Positions 33,719 through 45,685 are shown, numbered from the stretch's first letter. The stretch: 64,000 bases of DNA from Shimia sp. SK013 (GCF_001292625.1 NZ_LAJH01000028.1:186001-250000); one strand, 5' to 3'. Numbers and translations are program-made. Notes: generated from the letters alone by a model not told the origin.

Positions 33719-35809
33719 ATGGGTCAGGCCGGAACACGATTGGGCGTTGATATTGGCGGGACGTTTACCGACGTTGTGCTTGAGCGCGGCGGGGCGTGGT
33801 TTTCGACCAAAGTTCTGACGACTTATGGCGCGCCGGAAGATGCGATCATCGATGGTATGCACCAGGTTTGTGCCAAGGCGGGCATTTCTCCGGAAGAGAT
33901 CGGCCAGATCATCCACGGGACCACGTTGGCGACAAATGCGCTGATTGAGCGGCGCGGCGCGAAGACGGCGTTGATCACCACCGAGGGTTTTCGAGATGTG
34001 ATCGAGATGCGCACCGAAAGCCGGTTTGAGCAATATGACCTGAACCTGACGCTGCCTGCGCCGTTGTTGCCGCGCAACCGGCGCTATGTGGTTCGCGAAC
34101 GGCTGGACGCGCGGGGCGATGTGCTGGTGCCGTTGGCGCGCGCGGACGTGGAAACGCTGGTCGATGAGATTGGTGCGGCAGGCTATGAAAGCGTCGCGGT
34201 GGGCTTGCTGCATTCATACGTGAACGACGCGCATGAGCGACTGATTGCAGAGGTGCTGGCCGAACGTTTGCCGGATGTCTTGGTGTCCCTGTCGTCCGAA
34301 GTGTCGCCGCAGATGCGCGAATATGAGCGGTTCAACACCACGATTGCCAACGCCTATATCAAACCGTTGATGGCGTCCTATTTGGGGCGGTTGCGGGCGC
34401 GGTTGGCGGATGAAGGCGCGGAGTGTCCGGTGTTTTTGATGCATTCGGGCGGCGGGATCATGTCGCTGGAAAGTGCTGCTGAATTCCCTGTGCGATTGGT
34501 CGAAAGCGGACCTGCGGGCGGGGCAATTTTTGCCGCCGACATTGCAGCGCGGCACGGCGTGGAAAAGGCGCTGAGTTTTGATATGGGCGGCACGACCGCC
34601 AAGATTTGCCTGATCAAATCGCAGACGCCCAAGACGGCACGCGTGTTTGAAGTGGCGCGGACGTATCGGTTCAAAAAAGGCTCGGGCATGCCGATTTCGA
34701 TTCCGGTGATCGATATGGTTGAGATCGGCGCGGGCGGCGGATCTCTGGCGCATGTGGACGGGATGAACCAGATCCGCGTTGGCCCCGAAAGCGCCGGATC
34801 AGAACCCGGACCGGCGTGTTACGGGCGTGGCGGCGACAAGCCAGCGGTGACGGATGCGGATTTGGTGTTGGGCAAGCTGGACCCCGATAATTTCGCGGGC
34901 GGGTCGATCCAATTGCATGCTGCGCAGTCGGCGCAGGCGTTGGAGGCTGTGATCGGCACCAAGCTGGATATGGACGCAACCGAGGCGGCCTTTGGTTTGG
35001 CCGAGGTGGTGGATGAGAACATGGCCAACGCAGCGCGGGTACATGCGGTGGAGAACGGCGAAGACTTGGCGGATTATACGATGATCGCCTTTGGCGGGGC
35101 CGCGCCATTGCACGCTGCGCGATTGTGCGAAAAGCTGGGCGTTGGGAGGCTGTTGGTGCCCGAAGGTGCGGGCGTGGGATCGGCCATCGGGTTCCTGAAG
35201 GCGCCGTTTAGTTTTGAGGCGAACCGGTCGGTGTTCATGCGTCTGGCCGCCTTCGATGCCAGCGCCGTGACGGACTTGTTTGCGGAAATGAAGTCTGAGG
35301 CCACGGCTTTTGTGCGGTCTTGTGATGCACAGGCGGCGATCTCGGCCGAGCATCGGGTTTACATGCGCTATGCAGGGCAGGGTTGGGAGATTCCGGTCTC
35401 CTTGACGGCTGAACTGGCGACAAAGCCGGATGCGGCAACCTATCAGGCGTTGTTTGAAGCCGAATACAAAACGCTGTTTGGGCGTGTGGTCGAGGGCATG
35501 GGCATTGAGATCACGGTGTGGTCCGTGAACGCCTTTACGACGCAAGAACGCGCGGATCGCGTGACTGAGAGTGCACCCGCCGCAACGCCGCAGGCCAGCG
35601 GTACGCGGGCCTTGTTTGACCCCGCCAAGGGCGCAGTGTTGCAGGCGGATGTGGTGGAGCGAGGGGCCTTTGCTGCAGGTGCTGTTAAAGCTGGGCCAAT
35701 GGTCATCACCGAGGCGGAAACCACAATTGTGGTGCCGCAAAGCCGCAGCGTAACCGCACATGCCGATGGCACGCTTGATGTCTTCATACAGGAGAAAACC
35801 GATGTCTGA
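33719..35809 (+). CDS. hyuA: hydantoinase/oxoprolinase subunit A (HyuA-like)
   Basis: A 696-residue ATP-binding protein. The phosphate-1 motif GVDIGGTFTDVVL is at the N terminus, and LSFDMGGTTAKICLI is the second ASKHA-type motif. Family members are the ATP-dependent subunit of N-methylhydantoinase, acetophenone carboxylase or 5-oxoprolinase. Length is typical. Strong AAGGAG ribosome-binding site. The B-subunit gene overlaps its end by 8 bp. Substrate cannot be read; N-methylhydantoin-like ring or acetone-like carboxylation are family options. Confidence 0.92.
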   Translation: MGQAGTRLGVDIGGTFTDVVLERGGAWFSTKVLTTYGAPEDAIIDGMHQVCAKAGISPEEIGQIIHGTTLATNALIERRGAKTALITTEGFRDVIEMRTESRFEQYDLNLTLPAPLLPRNRRYVVRERLDARGDVLVPLARADVETLVDEIGAAGYESVAVGLLHSYVNDAHERLIAEVLAERLPDVLVSLSSEVSPQMREYERFNTTIANAYIKPLMASYLGRLRARLADEGAECPVFLMHSGGGIMSLESAAEFPVRLVESGPAGGAIFAADIAARHGVEKALSFDMGGTTAKICLIKSQTPKTARVFEVARTYRFKKGSGMPISIPVIDMVEIGAGGGSLAHVDGMNQIRVGPESAGSEPGPACYGRGGDKPAVTDADLVLGKLDPDNFAGGSIQLHAAQSAQALEAVIGTKLDMDATEAAFGLAEVVDENMANAARVHAVENGEDLADYTMIAFGGAAPLHAARLCEKLGVGRLLVPEGAGVGSAIGFLKAPFSFEANRSVFMRLAAFDASAVTDLFAEMKSEATAFVRSCDAQAAISAEHRVYMRYAGQGWEIPVSLTAELATKPDAATYQALFEAEYKTLFGRVVEGMGIEITVWSVNAFTTQERADRVTESAPAATPQASGTRALFDPAKGAVLQADVVERGAFAAGAVKAGPMVITEAETTIVVPQSRSVTAHADGTLDVFIQEKTDV

Positions 35810-37508
35810 GCCGTCAAAAGTTGTCTTTCAGGTCATGTGGAACCGGTTGATTTCCATCGTCGAGGAACAGGCGCAGGCTTTGGTGCGCACCGCGTTTTCG
35901 ACCTCGGTTCGTGAAGCAGGCGATTTGTCGGCGGGGGTTTATAACGAGGCGGGCGAAATGTTGGCGCAGGCCGTGACCGGCACGCCGGGCCACGTGAATG
36001 CGATGGCAGATGCAGTTGGGCATTTCATCCGCCGGATCGGGCGCGACACCATGGCCGAGGGCGATGTTTATATCACCAACGATCCGTGGGAAGGAACGGG
36101 CCACAAGCATGACATCACCGTGGTGACGCCGTCGTTTCATCACGGACATCTGATCGGGTTTTTCGCCTGTACCGCGCATATCACCGACATCGGTGGTCGC
36201 GGGTTTGGCGCCGATGCCAATGATGTGCATGAAGAGGGGCTTTATATCCCGATCATGCGGTTTGCCGACAAAGGCGCGGTGGATCAGACGCTGTTGGCGA
36301 TCATCCGTGGCAACGTGCGCGAGCCGGATCAGTTGGTGGGTGACATTCACGCGCTGGCGACCTGTAACGAGATCGGGCATCGCCGCCTGATCGAGATGAT
36401 TGCCGAATTTGATCTAGCTGATTTGACCGGCATCTCTGACTTTATCTTGAGCCATTCACGCCAAGCCACGTTGGATGCGATCAATGCGCTGACGCCGGGA
36501 GTGGCGGAAGGGCAGATGCGGATCGATGGCTATGACCGCCCGATTGATCTGTGTGTGAAAGTGAGCATCGAAAAAGACCGCATTGTGACTGATTGGGAGG
36601 GCACAAGCGGGCTGGACAAGAAAGGCATCAACGTGCCGCTGGTCTATACCAAGGCCTACGCCTGTTATGCGCTGAAATGTGCGATTGCGCCGGAAATTCC
36701 CAACAACGCCGCCTCGCTTGCGCCGTTTGAAATCACCGCGCCGGTCAATTCCATCGTGAACGCGGTACATCCCGCGCCTGTCGCGTTGCGGCACGTGATT
36801 GGCCATATGGTGCCGGACACGGTCTATGACGCGCTCGACAAGCTGTTGCCGGGATTGGCGCCTGCCCAAGGCGCGGGCTGTTTGTGCAATTTCCAAGTGT
36901 CGCTGCGCCCGCGCATGGATGCGCCTGCGCCCGAGGATGCGGTGCGGGCCGAAGTGTTGACGTTTAACTCGGGCGGCTCTGGCGCGCGCGCAACGCTTGA
37001 CGGCATGAGCGCCACGGCTTTTCCATCCGGCGTGATGACCATGCCAGTAGAGGCCACCGAACAGGTCGGCCCCGTGGTGATTTGGCGCAAGGAATTGCGA
37101 CCTGACAGTGGCGGCGCGGGGCAGTATCGCGGCGGGCTTGGGCAATACATGAGTGTGGGCGCGCGTGAGGGGCATGAATTCGACATTCAGGCGATGTTTG
37201 ATCGGGTGGATCATCCGGCGCTGGGCTGTCGTGGGGGCGGCAATGGCGCACCGACCACCATCGCCCGTGGCGATGGCACACCGATGAAGGGCAAGGGCAA
37301 ACAATTTGTGCCGCATGGCGGTCTGGTGGACATGGCGTTTCCCGGTGGTGCAGGCTATGGCGAGCCGCAGGAAAGGGCGAGGGAGGCCGTGCGGCGCGAC
37401 CTTGCTTTGGGCTATATCACTGCCGGTTTTGCAGCCGAGCAGTACGGCATGGCCCAAGAGGACATAGACGCGGTTTTGGCGCAGGCCAAACGTGGGGAGG
37501 TATTTTGA
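35802..37508 (+). CDS. hyuB: hydantoinase/oxoprolinase subunit B (HyuB-like)
   Basis: A 568-residue protein typical of HyuB. It starts at ATG 35802 (MSEPSKVVFQVMWNRLIS). A key region reads GDVYITNDPWEGTGHKHDIT and then FGADANDVHEEGLYIPIM. It pairs with HyuA; the two form the heteromeric ATP-dependent amidohydrolase or carboxylase. The flavoprotein gene start overlaps its stop by one base. Confidence 0.92.
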   Translation: MSEPSKVVFQVMWNRLISIVEEQAQALVRTAFSTSVREAGDLSAGVYNEAGEMLAQAVTGTPGHVNAMADAVGHFIRRIGRDTMAEGDVYITNDPWEGTGHKHDITVVTPSFHHGHLIGFFACTAHITDIGGRGFGADANDVHEEGLYIPIMRFADKGAVDQTLLAIIRGNVREPDQLVGDIHALATCNEIGHRRLIEMIAEFDLADLTGISDFILSHSRQATLDAINALTPGVAEGQMRIDGYDRPIDLCVKVSIEKDRIVTDWEGTSGLDKKGINVPLVYTKAYACYALKCAIAPEIPNNAASLAPFEITAPVNSIVNAVHPAPVALRHVIGHMVPDTVYDALDKLLPGLAPAQGAGCLCNFQVSLRPRMDAPAPEDAVRAEVLTFNSGGSGARATLDGMSATAFPSGVMTMPVEATEQVGPVVIWRKELRPDSGGAGQYRGGLGQYMSVGAREGHEFDIQAMFDRVDHPALGCRGGGNGAPTTIARGDGTPMKGKGKQFVPHGGLVDMAFPGGAGYGEPQERAREAVRRDLALGYITAGFAAEQYGMAQEDIDAVLAQAKRGEVF

Positions 37509-38731
37509 TGGCAGCAGCGGGATTTGCGAGCACGCCGACCAAGACGTCTTATGACGTGGTTATCATCGGGGGCGCCATTATGGGCGCCTCCTCGGCTTGG
37601 TTTCTGAGCGATAACAAAGACTTCAACGGGTCCGTTTTGGTGGTCGAGCGTGAACCAAGTTATGAGAATTGCTCGACCGCGCACACCAACTCTTGCATGC
37701 GACAGCAGTTTTCCAGCCCCCTGAACGTCAAGATTTCCCAGTTCGCGGCAGATTTTGTCAAAAACCTGCGCACCTATATGGGGGGCGATGTGCGGGTGCC
37801 TGAGATGGATATCCAGAACTACGGGTATCTTTATTTGGCAGACAACGTGGGCTTTGCCGATGTGCTGCGGGCGAACCAGAAAGTGCAGCTTGAGAGTGGT
37901 GCAGAAACGCGACTGCTGAGTGCTGCGCAGATTGCGGCGGAGTATCCGTTTTACAATGTGGACGACGTGGTTTTGGGGTCGATCAACACCAAAGACGAAG
38001 GCTATTGGGACGGGGGCGGCGTGTTTGACTGGTTCCGGCGCAGTTCGCGCGAGAGGGGCGTGGAATATGTCGCCAACGAAGTGGTGGCGATGACCAAAAA
38101 TGCCGCTGGCACGCGGGTGGACAGCATAACGTTGAAATCGGGCGAGGTGATCGCCTGCGGGCAAGTGGTGAATGCGTCAGGGCCACGGGCCGCGCGCACC
38201 GCCAAGATGGCGGGCATCGAGGTGCCGGTGGAACCGCGCAAGCGATTCACATGGATTTTCACGGCCGAGCAGCCGCTGGACCGTGAGTTGCCTCTGACCA
38301 TTGATCCGACAGGCGTGCATTTCCGCCAAGACGGGCCGAAAAGCTATTTGGCGGGCTGTCCTGCCGACCCTGATCCCGCGGTGGATTTCGATGATTTCAA
38401 CATGGATCACAACCGTTGGCAGGATCACGTTTGGCCCATCATTGCGACTCGCATTCCGCAGTTTGAAGCGATCAAAGTGGTGACGGAATGGGCGGGTCAT
38501 TATGCCTATAACACCTTTGACCAGAACGCCATTTTGGGGGCGCATCCAGAGGTCGGGAACTTTGTGTTTCTCAACGGGTTCTCGGGGCACGGGTTGCAAC
38601 AGTCGCCCGCGATGGGGCGTGGCACGGCGGAGTGGTTGATCTATGGAGGCTATCGCAGTCTCGATTTGTCGCCGTTTGGATTTGAACGGATCGCCGCGGG
38701 GCGGCCGTTTGTGGAAAAAGCGGTCATTTAG
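37508..38731 (+). CDS. FAD-dependent amine oxidase/dehydrogenase-like protein (DAO family)
   Basis: A 407-residue DAO-family flavoprotein. The dinucleotide motif reads VVIIGGAIMGASSAWFL (about residues 17–33). C-terminal NFVFLNGFSGHGLQQSPAMG is the second conserved FAD-binding region of glycine oxidase, sarcosine oxidase and related enzymes. The ATG is at 37508; GGGGAGG lies upstream. In this operon it might oxidise an N-alkyl amino acid such as sarcosine released by the hydantoinase (inference). Confidence 0.85.
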   Translation: MAAAGFASTPTKTSYDVVIIGGAIMGASSAWFLSDNKDFNGSVLVVEREPSYENCSTAHTNSCMRQQFSSPLNVKISQFAADFVKNLRTYMGGDVRVPEMDIQNYGYLYLADNVGFADVLRANQKVQLESGAETRLLSAAQIAAEYPFYNVDDVVLGSINTKDEGYWDGGGVFDWFRRSSRERGVEYVANEVVAMTKNAAGTRVDSITLKSGEVIACGQVVNASGPRAARTAKMAGIEVPVEPRKRFTWIFTAEQPLDRELPLTIDPTGVHFRQDGPKSYLAGCPADPDPAVDFDDFNMDHNRWQDHVWPIIATRIPQFEAIKVVTEWAGHYAYNTFDQNAILGAHPEVGNFVFLNGFSGHGLQQSPAMGRGTAEWLIYGGYRSLDLSPFGFERIAAGRPFVEKAVI

Positions 38732-38762
38732 GCCGCGTCACCGATAAGTTGGGAGAAGCACG

Positions 38763-39602
38763 ATGCTTAAGAAGCTGGTTCTGACGGGGGCAGCCGGACG
38801 GTTGGGCTCCTATCTTCGCGAGCCTTTGTCGAAGATGACAGAGGAATTGGTGTGCACCGATATCGCGGAGGGTATTGGTAAGCTCTACCCTGGTGAAAGC
38901 TATGTCCGGGCTGATTTGGCCAGCTATGACGAGGTTCACACGGCGCTGGAAGGCGCCGAGATGGTGGTGCATTTTGGCGCGATCGTGGATGAGGCGCCGT
39001 TTGAGACCTTGTTAGGGCCGAATTTTATCGGTGCCTACAACGTTTGGGAGGCCGCGTTTCAACATGGCGCGCGGCGTGTGGTTTACGCGAGTTCTATCCA
39101 CGCGGTTGGTATGCACGCCAAGCAGGATTGTATCGACACTGACGTCGCCCACCGGCCGGATTCGTTTTACGGACTGGCCAAGTGTTTTGCCGAAGATTTG
39201 GGGCGGATGTATTGGGACAAGCGGGGCTTGGAATCGGTGCACTTGCGCATTCTGAGCTGTGCACAAGTGACCAGTTCACGGGCGTTGGGCAGTTGGCTGA
39301 GTTATGACGACCTCATCCAGCTGGTGACGCGGGCGGTTGAGACGCCCACGGTCGGGTTTAGCGTGGTTTACGGGGTGTCCAACAATGACCGTTCGCCGGT
39401 GGACAACACCAAAGCGGGGCAGCTTGGATACCGGCCCAAAGACAATGCCGAACAATTTGCCGCCGAGATTCTGGCGCGAGAGCCGGCAGGAGATCCAACC
39501 GACCCGGCGCAGATGTGTCAGGGCGGGCCGTTTTCCGCAGTCGATCTGGGCGAAAGCGGGTTGGCGCAGATGACGATCGTGGACGACCGCAAAGAGACCT
39601 AA
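38763..39602 (+). CDS. NAD-dependent epimerase/dehydratase, uronate-dehydrogenase-like
   Basis: A 279-residue extended-SDR. Cofactor loop TGAAGRLG (8–15), Tyr/Lys pair in SFYGLAKCFAEDLGRMYW, and LRILSCAQVTSSRALGSWLS. This layout closely recalls bacterial uronate dehydrogenase (Udh), which oxidises glucuronate or galacturonate to the aldaro-lactone. Nothing else in the operon is a uronate gene, so the substrate may differ. The stop overlaps the convergent rpiB stop by 4 bp. Confidence 0.78.
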   Translation: MLKKLVLTGAAGRLGSYLREPLSKMTEELVCTDIAEGIGKLYPGESYVRADLASYDEVHTALEGAEMVVHFGAIVDEAPFETLLGPNFIGAYNVWEAAFQHGARRVVYASSIHAVGMHAKQDCIDTDVAHRPDSFYGLAKCFAEDLGRMYWDKRGLESVHLRILSCAQVTSSRALGSWLSYDDLIQLVTRAVETPTVGFSVVYGVSNNDRSPVDNTKAGQLGYRPKDNAEQFAAEILAREPAGDPTDPAQMCQGGPFSAVDLGESGLAQMTIVDDRKET

Positions 39603-40033
39603 CCCTCGATCATGTCCACGCGGGTGGCGTGACGACCGCCCTCAAAGTCCGCATCCAGAAAGGCGTCAACGATTTCGAGCGCGACGCCTTCGCCGACAAC
39701 ACGCGCGCCGATGGACAGCATGTTGGCGTTGTTATGCTGGCGGATCATCGCGGCGGAAAATGTGTCTGAACACACACCACACCGGATGCCGTCGACCTTG
39801 TTGGCGGCCATCATGATACCTTGGCCAGTGCCACACAGGATGATGCCGAGGTCGCACTCGCCATTGGCCACAAGATCAGCCGCCGCTTTGCCGTGGATCG
39901 GGTAATGCGTGCTTTCGGGTGAGGTCGGGCCGATGTCGACGACTTCATAGTCTTTGGCGGCGATGTGCTTGGCAACCGCCTGGCGCAGGTCGATGGCGGC
40001 GTGGTCACTGGAAAGAGCGATGCGTTTGGTCAT
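39599..40033 (-). CDS. rpiB: ribose-5-phosphate isomerase B
   Basis: A 144-residue RpiB. It starts with IALSSDHAAIDLRQAV and has the active-site cysteine C67 in LCGTGQGIMMAANK, with GIRCGVC following. It interconverts ribose 5-phosphate and ribulose 5-phosphate in the pentose phosphate pathway, though some RpiB/LacAB-like proteins act on other sugar phosphates. Convergent with the uronate-dehydrogenase-like gene, sharing overlapping stop codons (TAA on plus, TAG on minus). Confidence 0.93.
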   Translation of the reverse strand: MTKRIALSSDHAAIDLRQAVAKHIAAKDYEVVDIGPTSPESTHYPIHGKAAADLVANGECDLGIILCGTGQGIMMAANKVDGIRCGVCSDTFSAAMIRQHNNANMLSIGARVVGEGVALEIVDAFLDADFEGGRHATRVDMIEG

Positions 40034-40293
40034 TGGTGTGTCCTGAAAATGGGCCGATGTGCGCCTTGTATGGCGATCGCGGCGCGATTGGAAGATGACA
40101 CAGCAGCGCCGATTCCGTGGGCGGCTGTTGGGCGCAGCGGTGCATCTCCGCTAATTTGATGGCGAAATGATGGAGTTTGTATCGATAATCCGCGGAACTG
40201 GCAAAGATATTGGCAAGGGATTGCAGGATCTCTTGTATTATGCAATCAAAATACTAGATAAAGGCCATCGAATGAAACAAAGGAATGGCACAT

Positions 40294-40512
40294 ATGAAAG
40301 TCGTAGCAATCTCAGCCCTGATAGCGACTCTCGCGACCGTCCCTGCTTGTACTACGCAGCGGGACGTCGAGTGCGCAGGCGCATCGCTCACTGGTGCTGT
40401 TGTTGGAGGCCTGATCGGCAACCAGCTTGGCGGCGGTAGCGGAAAAGATGTTTTGACGGCAAGTGGCGCGGCTGCGGGTGGCTTAATGGCCAACCAAGCT
40501 GCGGGATGCTGA
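40294..40512 (+). CDS. small glycine-zipper lipoprotein
   Basis: A 72-residue protein. MKVVAISALIATLATVPAC gives a signal peptide ending in a lipobox, with the lipidated cysteine at about residue 19. The mature part has a glycine-zipper repeat, GAVVGGLIGNQLGGGSG then ASGAAAGGLMANQA. AAAGGA lies about 9 bp before the ATG at 40294; an in-frame ATG at 40285 lies on top of that site and is less likely. Probably an outer-membrane or periplasmic structural lipoprotein. The 260 bp before it shows nothing else convincing. Confidence 0.72.
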   Translation: MKVVAISALIATLATVPACTTQRDVECAGASLTGAVVGGLIGNQLGGGSGKDVLTASGAAAGGLMANQAAGC

Positions 40513-40568
40513 CCTAGAGCCAATCATTCTATCAAAGCAAACAGAATTCCGGTGCGCCGGACCAAGAA

Positions 40569-40630
40569 TTTGGGCGTGTTCCCACTCTCCCTCCTCCCTC
40601 CCCTCGGGAACACGACCCAAAGCCCTTTTT
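40569..40630 (+). terminator. long hairpin with pyrimidine loop, candidate terminator
   Basis: An almost perfect 15-bp inverted repeat, TTTGGGCGTGTTCCC (40569–40583) and GGGAACACG-A-CCCAAA (40606–40619), encloses a 22-nt pyrimidine-rich loop of CTCCCTC repeats. On the plus strand it is followed by CCCTTTTT up to 40630, so it may end the lipoprotein transcript. Confidence 0.5.
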
Positions 40631-40639
40631 AATACGACA

Positions 40640-40670
40640 CGGCTGGCGAGCATCTCTGCTCTGCCAGCCG
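40640..40670. terminator. second strong hairpin downstream of gyrB
   Basis: A stem of 13 pairs with one bulged base, between 40640–40652 (starts CGGCTGGC) and 40657–40670 (ends GCCAGCCG), loop of 4. On the plus strand it is followed by CATTTCGTTTT. It lies 53 bp beyond the gyrB stop, so it may also help end that minus-strand transcript although no minus-strand T tract is present. Confidence 0.5.
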
Positions 40671-40722
40671 CATTTCGTTTTGAACCTTGAGTTTGGCGCA
40701 CCACGTGCCCCGAAGCCAAATG

Positions 40723-43143
<2,421 letters not shown>

Positions 43144-43238
43144 TCAATCCGCCTTTATTGATTTCCCGAATTTATAGCGGTTTCGGCAGGGGATGTCACG
43201 CAATTGGGCGTGAATTTCCCAGCCCCGAAAGGCGGGAG

Positions 43239-44345
43239 TCAGCCAACGGGTTTTACCACCGAAATTCCATCCTCGTCAGTGACCTCGAAATACTGTGCGC
43301 GGCTTCCGAGCGCGTCAAACAGGTCAGTCTCGGTACCGGTCATCCAAGCCTGCGCGCCAAGAGCGCAGATCTCGTCATAGAGCGCGGCGCGGCGGGTGGG
43401 GTCAAGATGCGCGGCGACCTCGTCCAGAAGTACGATGGGTGGGGTGCCTACGTCTTCGGACAGGGCGCGGGCGTTGGCGAGGATCAGGCTCACCAAGAGG
43501 GCCTTTTGCTCCCCTGTGGAACAGTCTTTGGCGGGCACGCCTTTTGCGGCGTAGGTTCCGATCAAATCGGAGCGATGTGGCCCTACCAGCGTGCGCCCCG
43601 CGGTGATGTCGCGAAAACGGCTTTCAGCGAGGGCGTCGCGCAGGTCGTCGGCTGTGTCGGGCAGGCTGCCTTCCGATTGGATCAGGTCGAGCTCTGCGAC
43701 GGGAAAGGCGGTCTGGGCTTGCTGTTGTGCTTCGGACAGGCGGGCAAGGGCTTTGCTGCGGGCTGTGTGGATCTGGGTGCCGGTGGCGGCCATCTGACGC
43801 TCCAGAGCGGCGTACCAATGGGCGTCGGTGACCTGATCCTTGAGCAGGCGGTTGCGTTGGCGCATGGCTTTTTCATAGGCCAGCGACGCTTCGGCGTGTT
43901 CGGGGAAAAAACTGAGTGTGGCGCGGTCCAGAAACCGGCGGCGGCCTTCGGCGCCTTCGATCCAGAGGCGGTCCATCGAGGGGATCAGCCAGAGCACGCG
44001 GGCCAAACGCGCGAGCTGCGTTTGCGGGGCGGCCTTGCTGTCGATCTGAATTTGGCGCGCGGCGCCTTCCTCGGAACGGATATCAACTTCGTAGTTTTGG
44101 GTGCCTGATTGCAGAAGCCCCGACAATTTCCAACCGATGGCCTCGGGCCGACGGGTCATGTCCTCGGCACTGGCGCGGCGCAGTCCGCGGCCGGGTGAGA
44201 ACAGCGAAACGGCCTCAAGGATGTTGGTTTTGCCTGCGCCGTTGGGCCCATAGATCGCGACGGGCCGACCATCGGTTTCCAGCGTGCCCATTTTGTGGGA
44301 CCGAAAATGGCTGAGTGTCAGGCAGGTGAGGGCGAGGCGGGTCAT
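43239..44345 (-). CDS. recF: DNA replication/repair protein RecF
   Basis: A 368-residue SMC-like ATPase. Walker A GPNGAGKTN is at about residues 33–41; the signature is DCSTGEQKALLVSLILANA, and Walker B PPIVLLDEVAAHLD. It loads RecA at gaps with RecO and RecR and helps restart forks. ATG at 44345, 74 bp after dnaN. Length and order dnaN–recF–gyrB are standard. Confidence 0.96.
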   Translation of the reverse strand: MTRLALTCLTLSHFRSHKMGTLETDGRPVAIYGPNGAGKTNILEAVSLFSPGRGLRRASAEDMTRRPEAIGWKLSGLLQSGTQNYEVDIRSEEGAARQIQIDSKAAPQTQLARLARVLWLIPSMDRLWIEGAEGRRRFLDRATLSFFPEHAEASLAYEKAMRQRNRLLKDQVTDAHWYAALERQMAATGTQIHTARSKALARLSEAQQQAQTAFPVAELDLIQSEGSLPDTADDLRDALAESRFRDITAGRTLVGPHRSDLIGTYAAKGVPAKDCSTGEQKALLVSLILANARALSEDVGTPPIVLLDEVAAHLDPTRRAALYDEICALGAQAWMTGTETDLFDALGSRAQYFEVTDEDGISVVKPVG

Positions 44346-44419
44346 TTAGCGGCCCCTGAAGAGGGTCGGGCGCTGCCCGGTCCGGGACCGGGCTATTTGG
44401 GTCGAAAAATCGGTGTTGA

Positions 44420-45538
44420 TCACACGCGCATCGGCATGACGACATAGACGGCTGAGAGGTCGTTGCCTTCACGCATCAGGGTCGGATCACCCGCCGAGTT
44501 GAACATAAACACGGCGTTCTCGCGATCCACCTGAGAGGCGATTTCAAGCAGGTATTTGGCGTTGAAGCCGATCTCCAGCCGTTCGTCGTTGTAGGCGACG
44601 GCGAGCTCTTCCTCGGCGGCGCCGCTGTCGGGCGAGTTCACCGAAAGGATCAGGCGATCCTCATCAAGCTGCAGTTTGACAGCGCGTGACCGTTCCGAGG
44701 ACACAGTAGCAACGCGGTCTACGGCCTGCGCAAATTCGGTGGCGTCCACCTCAAGCTTGCGGGTGTTGCCTTGCGGAATCACGCGGGTGTAGTCGGGGAA
44801 CGTGCCGTCGATCACCTTGGATGTCAGGGTGATGGTCGGGGTGGCAAAGCGCACTTTGGTTTCCGAAACGGACACCGCGATTTGCATATCGTCGTCGTCC
44901 AGAAGTTTGCGCAGCTCACCCACGGTTTTACGCGGCACGATCACGCCAGGCATTTCGAGAGCGCCCTCGGGCAGATCTGCGTCGATGCGGGCCAAACGGT
45001 GACCATCTGTGGCCACGGCGCGCAGAACTTTGCCCTCTTCGGACTCCGAGATGTGCAAGTAGACGCCGTTTAGATAGTAGCGGGTCTCTTCTGTGGAGAT
45101 CGCAAACTTGGATTTATCAAACAGGCGGCGCAGCACAGGGGCGGGTGCCGAGAAATTTGACGAATACTCAGACGTCGCCATCACGGGGAAATCTTCGCGG
45201 GGCAGCGTGGCGAGAGAGAAATTAGAGCGGCCAGCCTCAACCGTCAGGCGGCCAGCGGCGCCATCGTCGGTGAGGGTCACAAGCGCGCCATCCGGCAATT
45301 TGCGGACAATTTCGTGCAATGTGGTCGCAGCCACAGTGGTCGCCCCCGCGCGTTCCACCATCGCGTTGGCCTTGTCCACAACCTCGATATCAAGGTCGGT
45401 GGCGCGGAATTGAGCGGTGTCGCCCTCGGCTTCGATCAGGACATTGGCCAGGATCGGAATGGTGTTGCGGCGTTCTACAACCGACTGCGCCTGGCTGACG
45501 GCCTTGAGCAGCACGCTGCGTTCGATACTGATTTTCAT
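44420..45538 (-). CDS. dnaN: DNA polymerase III sliding clamp (beta subunit)
   Basis: A 372-residue beta clamp. The N terminus MKISIERSVLLKAVSQAQSV and the C-terminal AVYVVMPMRV are standard for DnaN. It forms the processivity ring for DNA polymerase III and is the docking site for other replication proteins. A 174-bp gap with a terminator separates it from dnaA, so it likely has its own promoter. Confidence 0.98.
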   Translation of the reverse strand: MKISIERSVLLKAVSQAQSVVERRNTIPILANVLIEAEGDTAQFRATDLDIEVVDKANAMVERAGATTVAATTLHEIVRKLPDGALVTLTDDGAAGRLTVEAGRSNFSLATLPREDFPVMATSEYSSNFSAPAPVLRRLFDKSKFAISTEETRYYLNGVYLHISESEEGKVLRAVATDGHRLARIDADLPEGALEMPGVIVPRKTVGELRKLLDDDDMQIAVSVSETKVRFATPTITLTSKVIDGTFPDYTRVIPQGNTRKLEVDATEFAQAVDRVATVSSERSRAVKLQLDEDRLILSVNSPDSGAAEEELAVAYNDERLEIGFNAKYLLEIASQVDRENAVFMFNSAGDPTLMREGNDLSAVYVVMPMRV

Positions 45539-45653
45539 CCCATCGTCCTCTCGATTGCCGGGAGGGGCACACTAGCGTGTTACCCTTTTGGCGCAAGCAT
45601 TTTTGCCTTTGTCTGTCACTTCGACAAAGGCGTCAAGGTTGTGGGTACAATTG

Positions 45654-45685
45654 AAAACGCCGCGTCCCGAAAGGCGCGGCGTTTT
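45654..45685 (-). terminator. rho-independent terminator of dnaA
   Basis: An 11-bp perfect stem, AAAACGCCGCG (45654–45664) with CGCGGCGTTTT (45675–45685), loop of 10. On the minus strand it ends in TTTTCAATT, 28 bp after the dnaA stop. It separates dnaA from dnaN. Confidence 0.88.

Noticed and set aside
40167-40439. 90-codon plus-strand reading frame over the lipoprotein start
   Set aside because: It is out of frame with the lipoprotein, which has a clear signal, lipobox and ribosome-binding site.
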